In this document: piece after piece, positions 22,096 to 34,527 of the stretch
How the letters are laid out: each line of letters opens with the position of its first letter
How positions within the stretch are numbered: the first letter of the stretch is position 1
Assembly: GCA_905221615.1 (NCBI GenBank)
Contig: CAJNDT010005501.1
Location: forward strand, 454,501-518,500
From: Symbiodinium sp. CCMP2592
Lineage: Eukaryota; Sar; Dinophyceae; Suessiales; Symbiodiniaceae
DNA: 64,000 nt
Direction of reading: 5' to 3'
The notes under the pieces: generated by a model
The model's database searches: none
What the model was told of the DNA's origin: nothing
What the model saw: only the letters and a program-made list of their open reading frames with translations
Position numbers and translations under genes: made by a program

Positions 22096-25000
22096 CTAAA
22101 CAACCGTCAAAACACCACTAGTGCCCCCTAAGAACACCTCAAAAACATCCGAAAGCTTGAAACTCGAACGGATTCCCCTGGCACGCCTCGCCTCGGACTT
22201 GTCCATCGCCTTCAACTTTCCCACGAGGGCTCTGGCGGTGTCATTCATGTCCTGCAAAAGAGGGTCGGGGATTGACGGGTCGGAGGTTTGGGAGCCAGGG
22301 TTCACGGAGATCTAAGGGTTCGCAAGTCGCATGGAAAAGTACCACAGGGTTCAACGAACATCGCCTACTTTGGAGAAGTAGCTTCAAAAGACGAGCCCCA
22401 AAAGACAGACAGACAGAGACGGAGACAGACCAACAGAAAGACAGCAAGACAGACAGACAGGACAGACCGACAGACAAGCAGACAAACAGACAAACATACG
22501 GACAGACAGACAAACAGACACAAGGACAGATGGATGAAGGGACAGACGGACAGGGTCACAGACAGGCAGACACACCCAACACACACATACATACATACAC
22601 AGACGCGCACACTGACGCGATGGAATCTCTCCTGTTCTCGCGTTTCAGACTCCACTCCATTCTGAACCTACGGTTGCTGTCTCGCGTTTAGGGCTTTCTG
22701 TGTCGCTCCGGAGACGTCCGGGTTTAGCTGTTCCCAGTTCCGGTCAAGCTTTACTACTCTTCAAGGGCTCTGGTGTAAAGGCGCGTTGAGGGTAAAGCTT
22801 CACGGTATTGCAGCAGCCGTCTGCACTCGGTTTGGGGTTTGCATCTCTCCAACCGTTTTTGTTTGTTGAGGGGGATGTGCTGTTTCGCCTCCCTTTGGGC
22901 ATTCGGGGTGTTCCATCTCCACTCTTGTCGAAGGATGATGATGAGCCTGTGCCTAGACCCCTATGTGGCTGTTTCCTGCTGTCAGTTGATGGTGGTGATG
23001 ACGGCGATGCGAATGCAAACCAAGAAAGCCCCAAACTCCAAACCTTAAACCCGAGAAATATCAACCCCAAAACCTGAACCGACGAACCAACAACCTCGAC
23101 CCAAGTTCTGCACCGGCACATCCCGAAAACCAAACTCCTGAGTATCTCTCACGTGAACCTTCCAGGGTTGCCCCCAGACCCGAGACACTCCAACACCCAA
23201 ATACTCTAAGCCACGCCTATCCTTCAGATCATCCTCATCATTTTCTTGCTAGGGATGGAGAGGGACTACTGGGGCGTAAGGAGTTTAGGGTGTCACGGTT
23301 TATTGTTGAGGGGCATTGGGAGTTGGGGGGTTTCTGGGTTCAGAGGCTCGACTGAAATATTTTCTGCCTTCAAAGCGAGTCCTTGTGCATCTTTGGCGCC
23401 CTTGGCCGAGCTCCAAGGTACCTAAACTTGGGTCCGAGGTTTTTGGGGCCCAAAGGTTCTGGTGTATATTACGAGGACTCCAATTGAATCGCGTTGCTGA
23501 CTGTGCAGGCCTCCGTATGCATCACAGGGTAATATGAAGCCAGGAATCCTAGTGACTGAATCTGCTTAGGGTGTAGCGCTCTGCACCCGGTGAACCTGAC
23601 ACCCGAAAGCCTTAAAGATGCCGGACTTGTCCACGCTTAAATGGCCAGCTTACGTCAGATGAAAGGACAGCAAGGCGTGTCTGGGAGCTTCGGAGGGCCT
23701 AACCCACATCAGTACCGCCAAAGGTCTAACTGTGATTCTCAGGCTGCCCCCCTTTCAAAAAAAAGGGCCGACGTCTTGAGCCCCCCCAAAGCCCCTGGGC
23801 TCTGACGCCAGTGCCCCAAAGCCATGGATTTGGAGGCTTCCGAAAATTAGGGGTACCGTATTTTGAAGTCCTGAAAATGAGGATCCTACTATTTAGGGTA
23901 CTATCTTAGGGTCCCCCTATTTTCGGAAACTCCTACCTGAGATACATCATGCCAATGAGAAGCTGTGCCCTCTTCGGGTCGAAACGAAAAGATGTCAACA
24001 TGCATCCAAAAAGCACAAGGTAGGATGCCCTGTGACAGCGACAGGAGAGCAAAGCAAACGTCTTGCAAGGTCGTGATGCGTGCGGCATACGAAGAACCTG
24101 TTCATAGAAGAGCCTTAAACCCTAAACCCCAAACCCCTACAGCCCCAAAGTCCTTGACCCCCCAAACTCCTGTTCAACCCAAGCTTTTGGCTGAATCTTT
24201 AACCCGAAAGGTGCCCAGTTCCAGGCGCACCGGTCGATCGGGGCAAAGGCGACATTCAGGTTCCTTCCGTTGAGTTCAATGGCTCTCTTGGTTTCTCAAA
24301 AGTTTGCCTTCTTTTCTAACGCCCGAGCTGCTAAACTTAAATTGAGATTTAGGGCTTTGGGTTCAGGCTTTGACTCGTGGCAGAAACTGCGGCTGAAAAA
24401 GACAACGACATGCCGTTGTGCCGTGTCATCACCATGTAACACCTTCATCACCATGTCATCATCGGTCTTCATCATGAGTTGGAGTCCGCGACAGCCTCAT
24501 GATACTCATCTTTACCATCCTCTGAACCTGCGGCCTGCAACTGCTACCCTCAGTGACACGTTCGTCTCACTTACTGAAGACTCTGTCTGCTCATAACTCG
24601 AAGTCTTAGTCTCTAGTTGGCGACCCTGCCTTTCGCACCAATCTCTCAGCAGCTCCACATTGCGGTTGTCCAGCTCGGGGTGCTGAGCGTCGCAGGCCGA
24701 ACGATTTATTCTGTGAACCACCACCAGGACATTGGCAAGATACGGCTTCTGTGCCGTGTCATTAACTTATTCGTCTTTGCTGCAGCCATGCTGAGATGGC
24801 AACGTGCCCCAGGCCTTTGTGCAGTCTCTTCCTGGCACGTTTAGGACATGGAAGCGTGGGGACATTCATATTTGTGAGGTGAACCTTCATGTCACCCGCT
24901 TACCTAGCGGCTAGGACCTAGCGGCTTCACGCCCCGAAACGACACCAGACGGATGCCATACTGAAGTCGTCCTCTACTCTCCAGCAGCACCTCCTGTACC

Positions 25001-25756
25001 CGTTTAAAGCATTCCCGAAGCTGATCCCTTCTCACATTCGATGGCCATGCATCATGCCGGCATGGTACAAGACCCCGTGGCTTCAGCGCTCATACTAATG
25101 CACAACCTTTTCGGCCGAGACTTTGATAGAACACCATCACTTGAGAAATGCACCCTGCACTAGGTTCCTTGATGACTCGAATGGGTAGTTTGGAGCCATC
25201 AACATCCAAACGACTGTGAAAGTAGTGCCGCAGCCTGAAAATTGCCGTAACCACAGCACCCCACAACCTGAAGCTCAAACCGCGACCCGGAACTGTGATA
25301 TAGTCAACCGATCCACCCGAAAAAACAAAGCAAAAACTAAGATACATAAAACAGGCAAACAAAGAGGAGATCCGAGAGTTTAAACCCCGAAGCCCTGAAA
25401 TCCCTTGAACCTCCCTGGCCGGAACCTCCCTAGACCCTACATTCCTGTGATCTCTGCTTCGCAACATGAAAGAATCTGACAAAATGAGGGTACATTCTGT
25501 GCTTGGGGTCCGTACCGGGATGCGCTATCTCTGAATCTCACCTTTATTTTGCATGCACCCACCCGCCCCCCGCCCCCCGACCCCTACCTCAGCGACTTGA
25601 AAAGCTTCATAGCCTTCTCCGTCGCCTGCAAGACGATGTGCGGGTACACCGCTTCAGGTGTAGGATGTGCCAGTTTGCTTGGGACTCGGAGCTTACGATG
25701 TGGTCTCCTAGGTTTGTGAACGCCTCGTCAGAAATGCGTAGTTGAGCCGGGAACAT
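22096..25756 (-). CDS. Array gene copy T2, unknown protein
   Basis: Same exon model as T1, displaced by 3910 bp (3904 for the last exon): 25697-25756, 25588-25625, 25107-25234, 24804-24831, 24625-24710, 24215-24282, 23937-24097, unresolved sequence, then 22096-22251. All splice sites seen in T1 are conserved. The coding sequence I can read is the same as T1 except the terminal exon, which has GGTSG where T1 has GSTSG. The two copies look like the functional pair of the array. Function unknown. Confidence 0.7.
23838..23928. repeat. Palindromic element inside array gene, unit B
   Basis: Same element as at 19928, apparently unchanged. Confidence 0.9.
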
Positions 25757-26005
25757 GAATCCGTCCGAAACGCTACACCCCTTAATATAGGGGGGCGTTG
25801 ATAATCAAAGCGGGGTGTCGGGGTGCATTATACTACAGTATAACTACGGGACTGAAACGGGATACTATTCCTAAGTATTCCGACGTCTGTGTCCCACTCC
25901 ACACTCCCCAAGCCCCGGCCCCTCAAGCCCTTAACTCCCGAACGTCGAAACTCGAAAACCACCCCTGAACTCCTACAGCCTACACCCTAGAACCCTGGAG
26001 CTCCT

Positions 26006-29000
26006 CTAAACAACCGTCAAAACACCACTAGTGCTCCCTAAGAACACCTCAAAAACATCCGGAAGCTTGAAACTCGAACGGATTCCCCTGGCACGCCTCG
26101 CCTCGGACTTGTCCATCGCCTTCAACTTACCCACGAGGGCTCTGGCGGTGTCATTCATGTCCTGCAGAAGAGGTCGGGGATTGACGGGTCGGAGGTTTGG
26201 GAGCCAGGGTTCACGGAGATCTAAGGGCTCGCAAGTCGCATGGAAAAGTACCACAGGGTTCAACGAACATCGCCTACTTTGGAGAAGTAGCTTCAAAAGA
26301 CGAGCCCCAAAAGACAGACAGACAGAGACAGAGACAGAGACAGACCAACAGAAAGACAGCAAGACAGACAGACAGGACAGACAGACCGACAAACAAGTAG
26401 ACAAACAGACAAACATACAGACAGACAGACAAACAGACACAAGGACAGATGGATGAAGGGACAGACGGACAGGGTCACAGACAGGCAGACACACCCAACA
26501 CACACATACATACATACACAGACGCGCACACTGACGCGATGGAATCTCTCCTGTTCTCGCATTTCAGACTCCACTCCATTCTGAACCTACGGTTGCTGTC
26601 TCGCGTTTAGGGCTTTCTGTGTCGCTCCGGAGACGTCCGGGTTTAGCTGTTCCCAGTTCCGGTCAAGCTTTACTACTCTTCAAGGGCTCTGGTGTAAAGG
26701 CGCGTTGAGGGTAAAGCTTCACGGTATTGCAGCAGCCGTCTGCACTCGGTTTGGGGTTTGCATCTCTCCAACCGTCTTTGTTTGTTGAGGGGGATGTGCT
26801 GTTTCGCCTCCCTTTGGGCATTCGGGGTGTTCCATCTCCACTCTTGTCGAAGGATGAGCCTGTGCCTAGACCCCTATGTGGCTGTTTCCTGCTGTCAGTT
26901 GATGGTGGTGATGACGGCGATGCGAATGCAAACCAAGAAAGCCCCAAACTCCAAACCTTAAACCCGAGAAATATCAACCCCAAAACCTGAACAGACGAAC
27001 CAACAACCTCGACCCAAGTTCTGCACCGGCACATCCCGAAAACCAAACTCCTGAGTATCTCTCACGTGAACCTTCCAGGGTTGCCCCCAGACCCGAGACA
27101 CTCCAACACCCAAATACTCTAAGCCACGCCTATCCTTCAGATCATCCTCATCATTTTCTTGCTAGGGATGGAGAGGGACTACTGGGGCGTAAGGAGTTTA
27201 GGGTGTAAAGGCTTATTGTTGAGGGGCTTTGGGAGTTGGGGGGTTTCTGGGTTCAGAGGCTCGACTGAAACATTTTCTGCCTTCAAAGCGAGTCCTTGTG
27301 CATCTTTGGCGCCCTTGGCCGAGCTCCACGGTACCTAAACTTGGGTTCCGAGGTTTTTGGGGCCCAAAGGATCTGGTGTATATTACGAGGACTCCAATTG
27401 AATCGCGTTGCTGACTGTGCAGGCCTCCGTATGCATCACAGGGTAATATGAAGCCAGGAATCCTAGTGACTGAATCTGCTTAGGGTGTAGCGCTCTGCAC
27501 CCGGTGAACCTGACACCCGAAAGCCTTAAAGATGCCGGACTTGTCCACGCTTAAATGGCCAGCTTACGTCAGATCAAAGGACAGCAAGGCGTGTCTGGGA
27601 GCTTCGGAGGGCCTAACCCACATCAGTACCGCCAAAGGTCTAACTGTGATTCTCAGGCTGCCCCCCTTTCAAAAAAAAGGGCCGACGTCTTGAGCCCCCC
27701 CAAAGCCCCTGGGCTCTGACGCCAGTGCCCCAAAGCCATGGATTTGGAGGTTTCCGAAAATTAGGGGTACCGTATTTTGAAGTCCTGAAAATGAGGATCC
27801 TACTATTTAGGGTACTATCTCAGGGTCCCCCTATTTTCGGAAACTCCCATTTGAGACACATCATGCCAATGAGAAGCTGTGCCCTCTTCGGGTCGAAACG
27901 AAAAGATGTCAACATGCATCCAAAAAGCACAAGGTAGGATGCCCTGTAACAGCGACAGGAAAGCAAAGCAAACGTCTTGCAAGGTCGTGATGCGTGCGGC
28001 ATACGAAGAACCTGTCCATAGAAGAGCCTTAAACCCTAAACCTCAAACCCCTACAGCCCCAAAGTCTTTGACCCCCTAAACTCCTGTTCAACCCAAGCTT
28101 TTGGCTGAATCCTTAACCCGAAAGGTGCCCAGTTCCAGGCGCACCGGTCGATCGGGGCAAAGGCGACATTCAGGTTCCTTCCGTTGAGTTCAATGGCTCT
28201 CTTGGTTTCTCAAAAGTTTGCCTTCTTTTCTAACGCCCGAGCTGCTAAACTTAAATTGAGATTTAGGGCTTTGGGTTCAGGCTTTGACTCGTGGCAGAAA
28301 CTGCGGCTGAAAAAGGCAACGACATGCCGTTGTGCCGTGTCATCACCATGTAACACCTTCATCACCATGTCATCATCGGTCTTCATCATGAGTTGAAGTC
28401 CGCGACAGCCTCATGATACTCATCTTTACCATCCTCTGAACCTGCGGCCTGCAACTGCTACCCTCAGTGACACGTTCGTCTCACTTACTGAAGACTCTGC
28501 CTGCTCATAACTCGAAGTCTTAGTCTCTATTTGGCGACCCTGCCTTTCGCACCAATCTCTCAGCAGCTCCACGTTGCGGTTGTCCAGCTCGGGGTGCTGA
28601 GCGTCGCAGGCCGAACGATTTATTCTGTGAACCACCACCAGGACATTGGCAAGATACGGCTTCTGTGCCGTGTCATTAACTTATTCGTCTTTGCTGCAGC
28701 CATGCTGAGATGGCAACGTGCCCCAGGCCTTTGTGCAGTCTCTTCCTGGCACGTTTAGGACATGGAAGCGTGGGGACATTCATAAACCTTCATGCCACCC
28801 GCTTACCTAGCGGCTTCACGCCCCGAAACGACACCAGACGGATGCCATACTGAAGTCGTCCTCTACTCTCCAGCAGCACCTCCTGTACCCGTTTAAAGCA
28901 TTCCCGAAGCTGATCCCTTCTCACATTCGATGGCCATGCATCATGCCGGCATGGTACAAGACCCCGTGGCTTCAGGGCTCATACTAATGCACAACCTTTT

Positions 29001-29648
29001 CGGCCGAGACTTTGATAGAACACCATCACTTGAGAAATGCACCCTGCACTAGGTTCCTTGATGACTCGAATGGGTAGTTTGGAGCCATCAACATCCAAAC
29101 GACTGTGAAAGTAGTGCCGCAGCCTGAAAATTGCCGTAACCACAGCACCCCACAACCTGAAGCTCAAACCGCGACCCGGAACTGTGATATAGTCAACCGA
29201 TCCACCCGAAAAAACAAAGCAAAAACTAAGATACATAAAACAGGCAAACAAAGAGGAGATCCGAGAGTTTAAACCCCGAAGCCCTGAAATCCCTTGAACC
29301 TCCCTGGCCGGAACCTCCCTAGACCCTACATTCCTGTGATCTCTGCTTCGCAACATGAAAGAATCTGACAAAATGAGGGTACATTCTGTGCTTGGGGTCC
29401 GTACCGGGATGCGCTATCTCTGAATCTCACCTTTATTTTGCATGCACCCACCCGCCCCCCGCCCCCCGACCCCTACCTCAGCGACTTGAAAAGCTTCATA
29501 GCCTTCTCCGTCGCCTGCAAGACGATGTGCGGGTACACCGCTTCAGGTGTAGGATGTGCCAGTTTGAAACTTGGGACTCGGAGCTTAAGATGTGGTCTCC
29601 CAGGTTTGCGAACGCCTCGTCAGAAATGCGCAGTTAAGCCGGGAGCAT
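26006..29648 (-). pseudogene. Array gene copy T3, disabled
   Basis: The exons correspond to T1 and T2, but three lesions are visible. Exon 1 (29589-29648) has a TAA at codon 5 (MLPA then stop). The exon-1 donor GTAAGC has become TTAAGC. The exon-7 donor GTAGGA has become ATGGGA (near 27849-27852). Exon 3 (28996-29123), exon 4 and the terminal exon (26006-26161) remain open. The damage is in two places that both affect the 5' half, so a normal product is unlikely unless another start and splice pattern is used. The exon-1 region lies in unit D, which is older than the other units. Confidence 0.65.
27752..27842. repeat. Palindromic element inside array gene, unit C
   Basis: Same element as at 19928, with one or two base differences (CTCAGGGTCC in place of CTTAGGGTCC). 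Confidence 0.9.
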
Positions 29649-29916
29649 GAATCCGTCCGAAACCCTAAACTCCTTGTATAGGGGCGTTGATAATCAAAGC
29701 AGGGTGTCGGGGTGCATTATACTACTGTATAACTATGGGACTGCAACGGGATACTATTCCTAAGTATTCCGACGTCTGTGTCCCACTCCACACTCCCCAA
29801 GCCCCGGCCCCTCAAGCCCTGAAGTCCCGAACGTCGAAACTCGAAAACCACCCCTGAACTCCTACAGCCTACACCCTAGAACCCTGTAGCTCCTCTAAAC
29901 AACCGTCAAAACACCA

Positions 29917-30070
29917 CTAGTGCTCCCTAAGAACACCTCGAAAATATCCGAAAGCCTGAAACTCGAACAAATTCCGCGGCCTCGCCTCGGACTTGTCCAT
30001 CGCCTTCAACTTACCCACGAGGGTTCTGGCGGTGTCATTCATGTCCTGCAAAAGAGGGTCGGGGATTGAA
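29917..30070 (-). pseudogene. Relic terminal exon of the array gene (T4)
   Basis: The minus strand still shows the acceptor CCCTCTTTTGCAG and DMNDTARTLVGKLKAMDKSE, then a small deletion shifts the frame. This is the 3' end of a further copy whose 5' part is not recognisable to the right of 31.0 kb. Confidence 0.6.
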
Positions 30071-31028
30071 GGGTCGGAGGTTTGGGAGTCAGGATTCACG
30101 GGGGATCTAAGGACTTGGGGTTTTCTTGTGTGGGGAGGGCTGAGGGTATGGGAATTTCGGAGCTATGGTGGGGTATCAAGAACGCAAGGGAACAAGGACC
30201 ATACAAGATTGCCAAAGTAGTATACAAAGTAACGGCCCGTAGCGAAATCTACTTTGTAGATGTCGCTTCAGACGAGAAGCCCCAAAAGACAGACAGACGG
30301 ACAGACGGACACACAGGCACAGAGTGACAAACGAACAAACAGACAGAAAGACAGACACAGAGTAACAGACAAGACAAACAAACGGACAGAAGGACAGAAA
30401 GAAACACAGACAAACAGACAGACGGGCAGAAGGAAAATGTGACAGACGAACAGACGGACAGACATGCAGAGCTGCGTCTCCACTCTCTGAACCTACAGTT
30501 GTTCTGCTACTCTGGACGAGCTCTGGTGTACAGTCGCGCTGAGGGTAAAGCTTCACGGTAATGCAGCGGCCGGCTGCACTGGATTTATCTCCAACCCTTG
30601 CATGTTTAGGGATCTCCTGCTTCGCCCCCCTGTTGAACATCATAGTTTTTCCAGATCCTTATGCGGCTGCTTTTTGCTGTCAGCTGAAGCTGGTGATGAT
30701 GGCGATGCGACTACAAACCAAGCAAGCTCAAACTATCCAAGCCTTAAACCCTGCACGTGGGTTCGGGAACAGGGGACGGTTGTCGACTGGTTTGGGAGCA
30801 ATGTCCCTCGACCCGTCAACCCCAGACCCTGAACCGACGAACCATCTGCAACAACCTCGACCCAAGTTCTGCACCGCCGAATGCCCCAAACTGAGGCCCT
30901 GAGCATCTTCCAGATAGAAGCCTTCATGGGCTGCCTTCAACCCTAGAGCCCTTAACTCCTAGATGCTTAAACTGAAACACTAAGCCGCGCCCAATCCTTC
31001 AGATCATCCTCATCCTGCTCTTGCTCAG

Positions 31029-31127
31029 AGGCTTCCGAGGAGCTGGAGGATGAGGACCTCAACATCATGACCCTCGACGACATCATGAACCCCCTCCTGA
31101 ATCAGGATGATCATGGGGATCACAAAT
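31029..31127 (+). CDS. Acidic exon, 99 bp, plus strand
   Basis: Bounded by the acceptor CATCCTGCTCTTGCTCAG and the donor AAAT|GTAAGATC. The single open frame reads ASEELEDEDLNIMTLDDIMN then PLLNQDDHGDHK. The polypyrimidine tract, consensus donor and strongly acidic composition make this one of the best isolated exons in the window. It starts exactly where homology to the 3.9-kb units ends. In those units the same upstream sequence leads to CTTGCTAG (near 19345) but the exon is absent. No family recognised. Confidence 0.55.
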
Positions 31128-32016
31128 GTAAGATCCTCCGTTTTGCGCAAGGACTCCACTAGAGTTCCAAATTCGCGGCCCCCAAAATGGTACTTGCATG
31201 TTCTTGCTCTTTCGGCTCTTTCCGACCAAAATGGAAAATCTGTTTTGGATCATTCTGTCTGAACAAGCTTGAGTTGGTAAAGGGGGCTACGATGCTCGTT
31301 AGCATATGATATGCAAAGGCGGAAAAGGAAAACAGCTGCCAGAATCACTCTTCATCCCATCTCATAACACAAATCCCCTTAAACCCCCCAAAAAAGTCCT
31401 ACCCTCTCAACAGGATGAAGGTCGAAGGACGCAAGAAGCCACACTAGCTCCCCAGCCCGACTTCCGAGATTGCATTTAAAAACCAGACAGCAAAGTTCTG
31501 GGCCCCAAGGAAACGGTTTAGGGTTCAGTATGTAGGGTTTAGGGGTTTAGGGTTTAGAGCTCAATGTCGGCGATAAGCGCTTTGCATCTCGCATTTTGAG
31601 TCTCGGGCTCAGCATCTGCGGTTCAGCCCCGAGGTATCAGTAAGGCTTGCAATTTCAGATTTAAAGTAAACCCATGCTGAATAAAACCCCGCTCTCTAGA
31701 TGCCATCGTATTGTCTCCAGTTTAAAGCCTTTTACCCGTGGGGGGCGTACGAACTACGGGCCCACAGCAAGTTTTGAGGCGTAGCGCTTGTCTGCTTTGA
31801 AGCGGGCGCTGCACTGTGCCGGCGTCTCCTGGCTGCAAGTGAGACGTGGGCGGGAGCGAGTGAGCACATCCGGGTTTATTGCTGCGGGTGCGTAACATAG
31901 CGGGCTTCATAATTAGAATAGGGTTTGAGGGGCCCTTTATACAATGTAAACAGGGCCTCCCAAAACAGTATAGGTAGTTAGTAAGGCCCCCATGTTATGC
32001 AAGGGCAACATGTCAG
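31128..32016. other. No gene; solo palindrome end at 31912
   Basis: It contains a TTTAGGG patch at 31505-31560 and a solo copy of the terminus ATTAGAATAGGGTTTGAGGG at 31912-31931, related to the element at 14403. Confidence 0.5.
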
Positions 32017-32110
32017 GATGGTGCAGATCCCAGCTCCTCCTCGGGCTCTTCTTCCTCGTCCGAATGGAAATCGAAGTCTTTGCCGAGCTGCTGCAACTGG
32101 CCAAGGCTTC
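32017..32110 (+). CDS. Serine-rich exon-like island
   Basis: It follows the acceptor AACATGTCAG and reads DGADPSSSSGSSSSSEWKSK then SLPSCCNWPRLQRL. It is immediately followed by a TTTAGGG block. The low-complexity Ser run weakens the case. Confidence 0.35.
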
Positions 32111-32112
32111 AG

Positions 32113-32272
32113 AGACTAGGGTTTAGGGTTTAGGGTTTAGGGGTTTAGGGGTTAGGGTTTAGGGGTTTAGGGTTTAGGGTTCAGGGTTTAGGGTTTAGGG
32201 GTTTAGAGTTCAGGAGTTTAGGAGTTAGGGTTTAGGGTTTAGGGGTTTGGGAGTTAGGGTTTAGGGTTTTAG
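32113..32272. repeat. Telomere-like TTTAGGG block
   Basis: About 160 bp of well-preserved TTTAGGG and GTTTAGGGG units, one of the most regular blocks in the window. Confidence 0.95.
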
Positions 32273-32274
32273 CA

Positions 32275-33718
32275 CCATGTATTCAGACATGACCGATCTC
32301 CCCCGATGCGCTGCCTCAGCGAACCAGCTGAAGGATCCATCTGCCATGGCATCTAAATGCGGTACATCACTTTGAACCTTTTTCCTGTTATACCCTGAAT
32401 CCTTATGCGCAAGCAAACAGGGAGTCATAGCTGCAGCAATACGATGCAGGAGGTTTACCGGAAACATGGAGGCAGCAAACCTTCAGCCAGAACGACTGAA
32501 GCTGCAAAGACTCGAGTGAACATTTAGGATAGTCTCTGAAGGCTTGCAGACAATTTTCCTGCTGAGTTCCCTGGCGAAACGGCGAACCGTGCAACCTACA
32601 GGTCATAGACTCGGCTACGTGGGCAGTTTATTGGGGTCCCTGTTTACGTCCCCAAACTAGTACGGCACCCTGGTAGAAGGACCCTGATTTAGAGAACTAC
32701 GCACAACCTGACGGCATCGAGTTGAACCTTACTTACACTTCGGCGGCCTGCTGGTTAAGGCATAAGTCCCAAAACCGAACCCGGAGGCCTTTGCCGCCTT
32801 GAGAGGGCGCAGGGACTGCGGGTTTTGAAGATTTAAGGGTAAGGGATGTACGGGTGTAGAGGTTAGAGGATGCAGGGGTTGAGGGGTTTAGGTTGAGGGG
32901 CTTATGGGTTTGAGACTGCAAGGGTTTTACAGGTTTTGGGGTGTCAAGGATTTGGGTTTAGGGGTTCAGGGCTGTATGGCGATAAGGGATTGCGGGTTGA
33001 GGGGCAGCGGGTTGTCTAAGGATCTAGGGTCTGGGACACTGGCCTGTAAGGATTTAGGGTTTGGGTGTTTTTCCCCCAGAAATCCTTCGGAAGCCAGTTT
33101 TTCGCCCCCACACTCTGCGTTTAGCTCTTCCTTCGCTTCTCTGGCGGCGGAGACGCACCGTCCTAGAGTGCGGGGTTAAGGATTTCAAGTGTTGGGATTT
33201 CACGTTTAGATTTTCGGATTGGGTTTAGCTTGATATTGCAGTTCGGTACATGACTTTCACACGTTGCACAAGGGGTTTTAGCGTTCATGCAACATCTAGA
33301 GTTTGTATAGGGTTGGGAATGGGTTTGCTGCAGGGTTGTTTTCAGCGGCAGTTCTGAAACTAGAGAGGCAGCTGAAGGTTTACGTGTTTGGATTCGAGTT
33401 TTCGGTTCGGGTGGTTCATGACTTCAGCGGTTTAGGTCGGCTCGCACGGCGATTTCCTGAAAAGCAAGGTCTCTCCGTTTTCGTTCTGAGATCCAACTGC
33501 TTGGGGTCCCAAAAGTCCTAAACCCTAATCTCTCGCTGATAAGATCAAACTCCTCAAGAGGATCCCTTACCCTAACCCCGCCGTGACTTCGAAACCCCTC
33601 GCTTCAAATGATCCTGAGGACCCCTGTACAACTCACGGAGTATTCCCTAATGAAAGTGCTCTAGAGTCTCGGCGCGTGAACCATAAAACCCCCAACCTCT
33701 GCAGTAGAAGCCAAAACG
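32275..33718. other. Possible minus exon, otherwise nothing
   Basis: The minus frame 32275-32467 reads HRIAAAMTPCLLAHKDSGYN and LDAMADGSFSWFAEAAHRGR, which looks protein-like, but its boundaries are undefined. The remainder is heptamer-rich DNA. Confidence 0.25.
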
Positions 33719-33799
33719 GTTGGAAACCTAATGGCCTCACTCCTTAAGAGTAATGTATAGGGAATCCCAGCACTATTTGGCCTTAATCCGGTTTCCAAC
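33719..33799. repeat. Palindromic element with short arms
   Basis: The short inverted arms are GGTTGGAAACC and GGTTTCCAAC, about 80 bp apart end to end. Single copy. Confidence 0.5.
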
Positions 33800-34527
33800 T
33801 TTATGGAGTTTACTGTACTCCTAAGTGGAGGCTCAGGATTTAACGAGTTGGGTTTAAGGCACCCTGAATCCCCGCTTCAGGGCTCAGGCGTTCAGGGCTT
33901 CAGGCAGGCTTCGGTGATTTTCAGAGTTTAGAGATCAGGGTTTAGGGTTGCATAGTTTCAGGCCTGGGGATCGGGATTTATGCTCTCGGGTTGCACGGTT
34001 CATGATGGCTTTTTGGCTCCCTGCGTGGGGGGATCTGAAGAGTTCCAGCATACAAAGTGCAACGGCCCCTACGACTACACAGCCCTGTAAACCCACTGCA
34101 TGCCGCACACGAACCCTGAACCTATAACCTGAGCGGGGCTCTCCTTTCTATAAGTCCACTTTACCCCAGACCTTGCCTGAACAGTTGACACTACATCCTA
34201 GACCACCCTTAGCCCTAAACCCCGAACCCTGAAGCCCCACAAATCTCTGAACGCTACACCCATCCCAAACCCAAACCCTGTGGCCTAGGCCTAAACCCCC
34301 CAAGCCTACAGAAGAGCGAGAGCAATGCGAAGCTAGCGGCGGACAGCATGCGCCGCACAATTGGGCTGACATAGCCTTGTTGCTCAGGCATTGTTGCTTC
34401 GGATTGAGGGTTTACTCTACGGGCTAAAGCGTTCGTGGGCTTACAGTCTACTTAGAGGCTCGGACTTGGTATTGCCAGTGAGGGAATCTTCCAGTACGGT
34501 ACTTCTCACCCCAGGGAGAACCGACTT
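33800..34527. other. No gene recognised
   Basis: Heptamer remnants on both strands; no supported exon. Confidence 0.35.

Larger units (their letters stand above)
16150..31027. repeat. Tandem array, unit about 3.9 kb
   Basis: Head-to-tail units can be anchored on the sequence GGTCCGTAC: unit A 17740-21596 (3857 bp), B 21597-25506 (3910 bp) and C 25507-29395 (3889 bp). A partial unit D runs from 29396 to about 31027, and a diverged partial unit 0 lies before 17740. A and B are almost identical over most of their length; the clear differences are a 6-bp ATGATG insertion near 22935 and scattered single bases. C has small indels, including about 25 bp missing near 28790. D and 0 are clearly older. 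Each unit contains an ACAG microsatellite, one palindromic element and a minus-strand multi-exon gene. Confidence 0.97.

Noticed and set aside
16216..31027. CRISPR array or bacterial operon
   Set aside because: Repeat unit size, spliced exons and telomere-like DNA all point to a eukaryotic nuclear genome.
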